Shown here: piece by piece, positions 8,149-11,288 of the stretch | Position numbering within the stretch: the stretch's first letter is position 1 | How the letters are laid out: each line of letters begins with the position of its first letter | Assembly: GCA_910592005.1 (NCBI GenBank) | Contig: CAJVPP010003571.1 | Coordinates: 1-11,288, forward strand | Direction: 5' to 3' | DNA length: 11,288 bases | Source of the DNA: Funneliformis mosseae | Lineage: Eukaryota > Glomeromycota > Glomeromycetes > Glomerales > Glomeraceae | The notes under the pieces: generated by a model | The model's input: only the letters and a program-made list of their open reading frames with translations | Told to the model about the DNA's origin: nothing | The model's database searches: none | Made by a program: the position numbers and the translations under genes

Positions 8149-9200
8149 GATATGATCAAAGTTCTCAGTTGTGAAATGACAATAGAAGCAGTTATTTGAG
8201 ATATAGGTCTATAGATAATGAGTATTCATGATTATTAAAGTGGGAAGTAATTGTAAGATTAATTTAAATTTGAATTGTTTTCTTTAGCATATGTCAAATG
8301 AAGTAACCTTAGCATTTTCTGAGTCATTAAAAACATAAAATAAAGTTTGCCAATCAATGTAAAACTTGCTATATTTAGCAAAATGTGAAAGAGTCAGAAA
8401 AGTTTCAGTTCAAGAGGCTTGTTGTAAGTTTTTAATAAATAAATGAGACAGAGTAATAATTAGTGTATTGTTAAATATATAACATATTTAGATTTAAGGT
8501 GATCATTATTGATATATAAAGGAGCACTAGTAACTTGTTTTACTACGAGGTCAATTTAATTGTTGAATTGATCATTCTCATAAGCTTTAACTTTAGTGAG
8601 TATTAATTTAATGTTGTGAGTAGCTATGATATGCAACATAGTTATCCAAATATGAAAGTATGAAATTTTGAATGTAGAATTAAAGGAAGGAAATACCTTA
8701 CAAAATGTGGTAATCTTGTTATATGATATGATTGCAGCTTGTGAATCGATACAGATTTCAATTTTAGCATTAGGTGGTGATGTATATATAGCAGTGAAAA
8801 TAGTAACTATTTCTACTAATATAGAGAAAGGAGAGTGTAATACAAGCATAGTATTAAAGGAGAGTAAGGATCAATTCTAATCAGTTTGTGACCATACAAT
8901 TTATATCTAACAATTAAAAGATCCTAAGGATGTAAGAGAGCCATCTGTATAAAATCGAAGCAAGTTGGCTTTAGTAAATTGTGATTTAAGGTATTCTTAT
9001 TTATTTATTGAAGTTTGGTCAAAAGAAAGAATTGTTAAATTAGAAAAGGATTTAGTTGAATATTAATAAGAAGATGTTAATATTGATAAAGCTAATTCTT
9101 GAAGTATAAAGTGTAAAAAGTATACCATTATCTTTCATGAAATTTGTGAATACTTTGAATATAAAAAATATATTTTAGGTAATTTAATAACACAAAAACT
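8149..9200 (-). pseudogene. LINE copy A ORF2 fragment with RNase H domain and zinc motif
   Basis: LINE RNase H removes the RNA strand of the RNA/cDNA hybrid (family knowledge). The trace starts near 9055, reaches FYTDGSL (8934-8954; first Asp codon 8943-8945), then crosses several stops. It continues in one open stretch (8556-8849) with a VEIVTIFTAI block (Glu 8811-8813), CIDSQAAI (Asp 8745-8747) and KVKAYENDQFNN (last Asp 8571-8573). All four acidic catalytic positions remain, but the conserved His of the HxND-type block is Tyr (8580-8582, TAT for CAT). Downstream are FYVFNDSENAKVTSFDIC-like traces and a CFYC pair (8179-8190) followed by NFDHI, where an insertion interrupts the frame. The plus-strand open frame at 8668-8880 is only the shadow of this domain. 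Confidence 0.85.
8179..8190 (-). other. CxxC half of a C-terminal zinc motif in copy A ORF2
   Basis: CFYC is encoded at 8179-8190, the His of FDHI at 8152-8154, and the last Cys at 7382-7384 on the other side of the foldback element. Joined across one target-site copy, the motif is CX2C...HX3C, a zinc-binding arrangement common near the C-terminus of LINE ORF2 proteins. The position before the final Ile-Cys is a TGA where Trp (HIWxC) is usual. Confidence 0.7.
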
Positions 9201-9328
9201 ATGTCTTTATTGTTATTTATATAGTGTTAGTGATAATCTATTTACATTACTAAATGACTGTGCTAATTAATATCATCAATGATCACTAAAAAAATTGTGA
9301 TCATCATTTTCATTAATTTTACTGCTAT
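9201..9328. other. Unassigned AT-rich stretch with a small hairpin
   Basis: No supported gene. It may hold a further trace of copy A in a third frame, but this is too weak to claim. An 8-bp perfect inverted repeat, ATGATCAC at 9279-9286 and GTGATCAT at 9297-9304, forms a small hairpin with a 10-base A-rich loop. Confidence 0.4.
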
Positions 9329-9438
9329 CACAGTTATCATTATAATATTTATTATATTTATTATTACATTTATCATTATTATATTTACTTTTATAGTTAT
9401 ATTTATTTTTTTTATTATATTTATTATCTTTATCTTAT
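9329..9438. repeat. ATT/ATTT microsatellite-like low-complexity tract
   Basis: The plus strand is built from interrupted ATTT, ATT and TATT units with almost no G. The open frame seen on the minus strand here (Ile/Asn/Lys/Met only) is a product of this composition and not a gene. It sits just beyond the last recognisable part of LINE copy A. Confidence 0.8.
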
Positions 9439-9745
9439 AATTGTATTTTATATAAATATCCTGTATTATCATCTTGATAAACTAATAAATTTCTATCATA
9501 CAATTAATAAAATATAATCTTAACAATATAAAATTATATCTTTACTAATATCTATTTTCTTAAAATATAAATCATCAATAAAAAGAACTTGATCTTTCAA
9601 CTTAAATAAATTCATGTTTATTTCTTTCATAGTTTACACATTAAACTTCCTATTAGCAAATAAGCTTTATTATCCTAATGATGTAGTATTTAGGCTTAAC
9701 AATAGTATAAGAGCAGAATAATCAAAATAATTACATCTAGTGTAA
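9439..9745. other. AT-rich intergenic stretch, nothing recognised
   Basis: No frame on either strand gave a protein trace that I can support, and I see no terminal repeats or RNA genes. It separates the LINE-derived sequence from the plus-strand element. Confidence 0.6.
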
Positions 9746-10131
9746 GGAATAATAAGCGTCCTGTAACACTCTGACTGAATTGATAGGTAATGTTATACAT
9801 GGATAATTGTGTCTTTCTCTTTGGTTAGAAAAGGGTCAGAAATGATATTATTTAAAAAGAGAAAAGGATGCTAGTTGATGATAATTACACAAATCCTTTT
9901 TTAGACAAATAGGTGAGAAGGTACCAGTTGATGACAGTTATACAAATTCTAAATCTATTATCCAATTATACTATGATTATGTGACTGCATATATTGCATA
10001 TATTGCATAAAGTAATAAAGTATTATATTGGCGACAGTATTATAATGATGCTAATACAATTTTTTTTAAAAAAGTGTTCTAAAAAAGTGTTCAAAAAAAA
10101 TTCTCTTACTTTTTACTTTTACACTTAAAAA
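9746..10131 (+). other. Probable 5' flank of the plus-strand repeat gene, with short direct repeats
   Basis: This stretch is less monotonous than its surroundings and precedes the plus-strand pseudogene. It holds a 25-base direct repeat, AGTTGATGA-R-starting copies at 9873-9897 and 9926-9950 (21 of 25 identical, all four differences transitions, 53-bp spacing). It also has three TGCATATAT-type 9-mers at 9986, 9995 and 10004, and two AAAAAAGTGTTC copies at 10069-10080 and 10081-10092. These could be subterminal transposase or regulatory sites of the element. No inverted terminal repeat could be identified because the other end is outside the window. Confidence 0.45.
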
Positions 10132-11174
10132 TGTAAAAAATTATTTGATGTTGAAATTGTTAACAATGAAATAACTTATTTTTGCAAACAAAAATATTTT
10201 AAAAATTACCTTATTTTAAACTCTCAAAATACTTATAAACAATATATAAATGCCTATGCATTCTCTAAAATAGTAGAAAGTCATAATATTGTATCAAATA
10301 AAAAAAAATTTAAACTTTAAGTACAAAGTAGTTAGCGAGAAATTAAAAAAGAGAATAAGGATTATATTTTTAATCTTATTTATAACTTACTAAAAACACC
10401 TGTTCAACCTTTCTTCTTCACTTTTATTTCACCTTCTTCATAACAAAAATCTACAACTAAACCTTTACCAATATTTTCAGATATTCTTCCTAATCCTCCT
10501 AATAATATTCAATTTTTACCTAATACATTAACACAAAATTAATCATATAATATCATTCAAAAAGCTAAAGCTGAAGTGTATAAGTATATTAAATTATTAC
10601 AAATAACAACGTCATCAAAAATCCGTTCATAATTTTCTTTAAAAATCAAAGTATTAGAAGAGACCATAATTATTAAGAAGAAAAGGCTTAAATAATTAAA
10701 AAATAATATGACTACTTAAAAATGATCTCAAGAAAAGAAAAAGGAGAAGCTAGAAAAAGAGAATATTATAAAAGTTTATAATATACCAGGTTGTCCATCA
10801 TATTTAATGAATGATCCTAATATTTTGAAAAGGATGCATAGTTGCATTGAATTTGGTATAACAGATCACAAATAATGTAAGGAGGTAATTAAGATTTAAA
10901 CGATCAAGCATTTCTGAGAAGTAATGGAAGACAATTAGAATGTATATATATCAAAATCTATAATACAAAATTATATACAATCTTAGCATCCAGCAACAAT
11001 GGAAGTACATTAGCATCATCATCATGTACAAATACATTTAGCAGCTATTAGAAAAATAAAATATGTGATTATATTAATGAACATTATTATCTAGCTTCAG
11101 TCAAAGATATGAAATTATTTGCATCTGCCTTTTTACAAGATATTGTTCTAATTTCACAAGACGATAAAGCTAAG
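10132..11174 (+). pseudogene. Decayed repeat-encoded protein with ISQDDKAKV block, 5' part only
   Basis: One plus-strand frame gives a coherent trace with many stops: CKKLFDVEIVNNEITYFCKQ (from 10132), TYKQYINAYAFSKIVESHN (about 10230-10285), FFFTFISPSS, a Lys/Glu-rich probable coiled coil (about 10640-10780), then YNIPGCPSYLMNDPNILKRM (about 10780-10840), IEFGITDHK, and HPATMEVH (10987 on). A one-base frameshift near 11070 leads to NEHYYLASVKDMKLFASAF and LISQDDKAKV (ending about 11177). From memory this matches a multicopy, uncharacterised protein family of Rhizophagus in which the same blocks occur in the same order. I suspect a DDE-type transposase-like protein because of the conserved Asp pair (11160-11165), but that is inference. 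Expected downstream sequence is not recognisable before the window ends. Stops fit CGA/CAA-to-TGA/TAA decay. Confidence 0.65.
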
Positions 11175-11288
11175 GTAATTTTTATTATTTATATAGGTGA
11201 AATTTGACTAGTATAATAATTTTAGATAGATTACTTTAGTTATTTAAATTATTTATTAAATTATGTATCATTTTTACAAATAAAACTT
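11175..11288 (+). other. Possible intron start or divergent tail after the ISQDDKAKV block
   Basis: The conserved frame ends at AAG, followed immediately by GTAATT at 11175-11180, which resembles a fungal 5' splice donor. The following bases are AT-only with stops in all frames, and the Pro-Leu-Gly continuation I would expect from the family does not follow. Either an intron begins here or the copy breaks off. AG candidates exist (for example 11195-11196), but none restores a recognisable protein inside the window. Confidence 0.25.

Larger units (their letters stand above)
6684..9200 (-). mobile_element. Decayed LINE copy A, only its 3' half detected
   Basis: On the minus strand, ORF2 can be followed from shortly before RNase H (traces SFSNLTILSFDQTSINK at about 9005-9055 and FTKANLLRFYTDGSL at 8934-8978) through RNase H, a zinc motif, a 750-bp insertion, the C-terminal segment and a 3' UTR-like tail. 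Endonuclease and RT parts are not seen above about 9200; from 9241 on the sequence becomes low complexity. It is either 5'-truncated, as is common for LINEs, or its 5' part is unrecognisable. It has the same orientation as copy B and lies directly upstream of it. The type of ORF2 protein looks the same, although the parts visible in the two copies barely overlap, so identity of family is inferred. Confidence 0.8.

Noticed and set aside
8668..8880. 70-codon plus-strand open frame
   Set aside because: It is the antisense shadow of the RNase H domain of LINE copy A.
9279..9304. Small hairpin as a terminator or RNA gene
   Set aside because: The stem is only 8 bp in an AT-rich region, there is no gene to terminate and no tRNA-like structure, so chance is likely.
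9263..9472. 69-codon minus-strand open frame of mostly Ile, Lys, Asn and Met
   Set aside because: It is explained by the ATT/ATTT low-complexity tract.
1..11288. Mitochondrial or bacterial endosymbiont origin, suggested by the very low GC
   Set aside because: No bacterial or organellar genes, tRNAs or ribosome binding sites are seen; nuclear LINEs and hAT-like elements fill the window.
1..11288. Alternative genetic code as the explanation for the in-frame stops
   Set aside because: TAA, TAG and TGA all occur in the traces, replace different residues (Trp, Gln, Arg) and are mixed with true frameshifts, which points to decay and not recoding.

Overview
The window looks like a transposon graveyard from a very AT-rich eukaryotic nuclear genome, and I see no intact host gene. 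The best guess for the host is an arbuscular mycorrhizal fungus of the Rhizophagus type (Glomeromycotina). This rests on composition and on decayed protein traces that I recognise from memory as repeat proteins abundant in that group. No search was run, so the host is an inference.

Layout. Positions 1 to about 6680, minus strand: a long, frameshifted and stop-riddled LINE-type (non-LTR) retrotransposon, 'copy B'. Read from high to low coordinates it has ORF1 (RRM-like fold, CCHC zinc knuckle, coiled coil) and then ORF2 (AP-type endonuclease, linker, reverse transcriptase, thumb, start of the C-terminal part). It leaves the window before its RNase H. A 642-bp foldback element (3276-3917) with an exactly 49-bp tandem array in its core lies inside the endonuclease domain. 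Positions about 6690 to about 9200, minus strand: the 3' half of a second LINE, 'copy A', in the same orientation and directly upstream of copy B. It keeps an RNase H domain, a C-terminal zinc motif, the ORF2 C-terminus and a 3' UTR-like stretch. A 750-bp hAT-like foldback element (7399-8148) with an 8-bp target duplication and a 60-bp-period core array splits the zinc motif. Positions 9329-9438: an AT microsatellite-like tract. Positions 9746 to the end, plus strand: the 5' flank and 5' part of a third decayed repeat-encoded gene, recognised by a basic coiled-coil region and a conserved ISQDDKAKV block. It runs off the window.

How it fits together. The two LINEs came first and decayed. The foldback elements inserted into LINE coding sequence, and for the element in copy A the LINE reading resumes on the far side. 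The recognisable LINE substitutions are dominated by G-to-A and C-to-T transitions. Several fall on catalytic or metal-binding residues, while the foldback cores still hold most of the CpG. This fits cytosine deamination of older copies and younger foldback insertions. I found no tRNA, rRNA, CRISPR or functional operon, and no convincing new biological system. The interest lies in the foldback elements with tandem cores and in the decay record.
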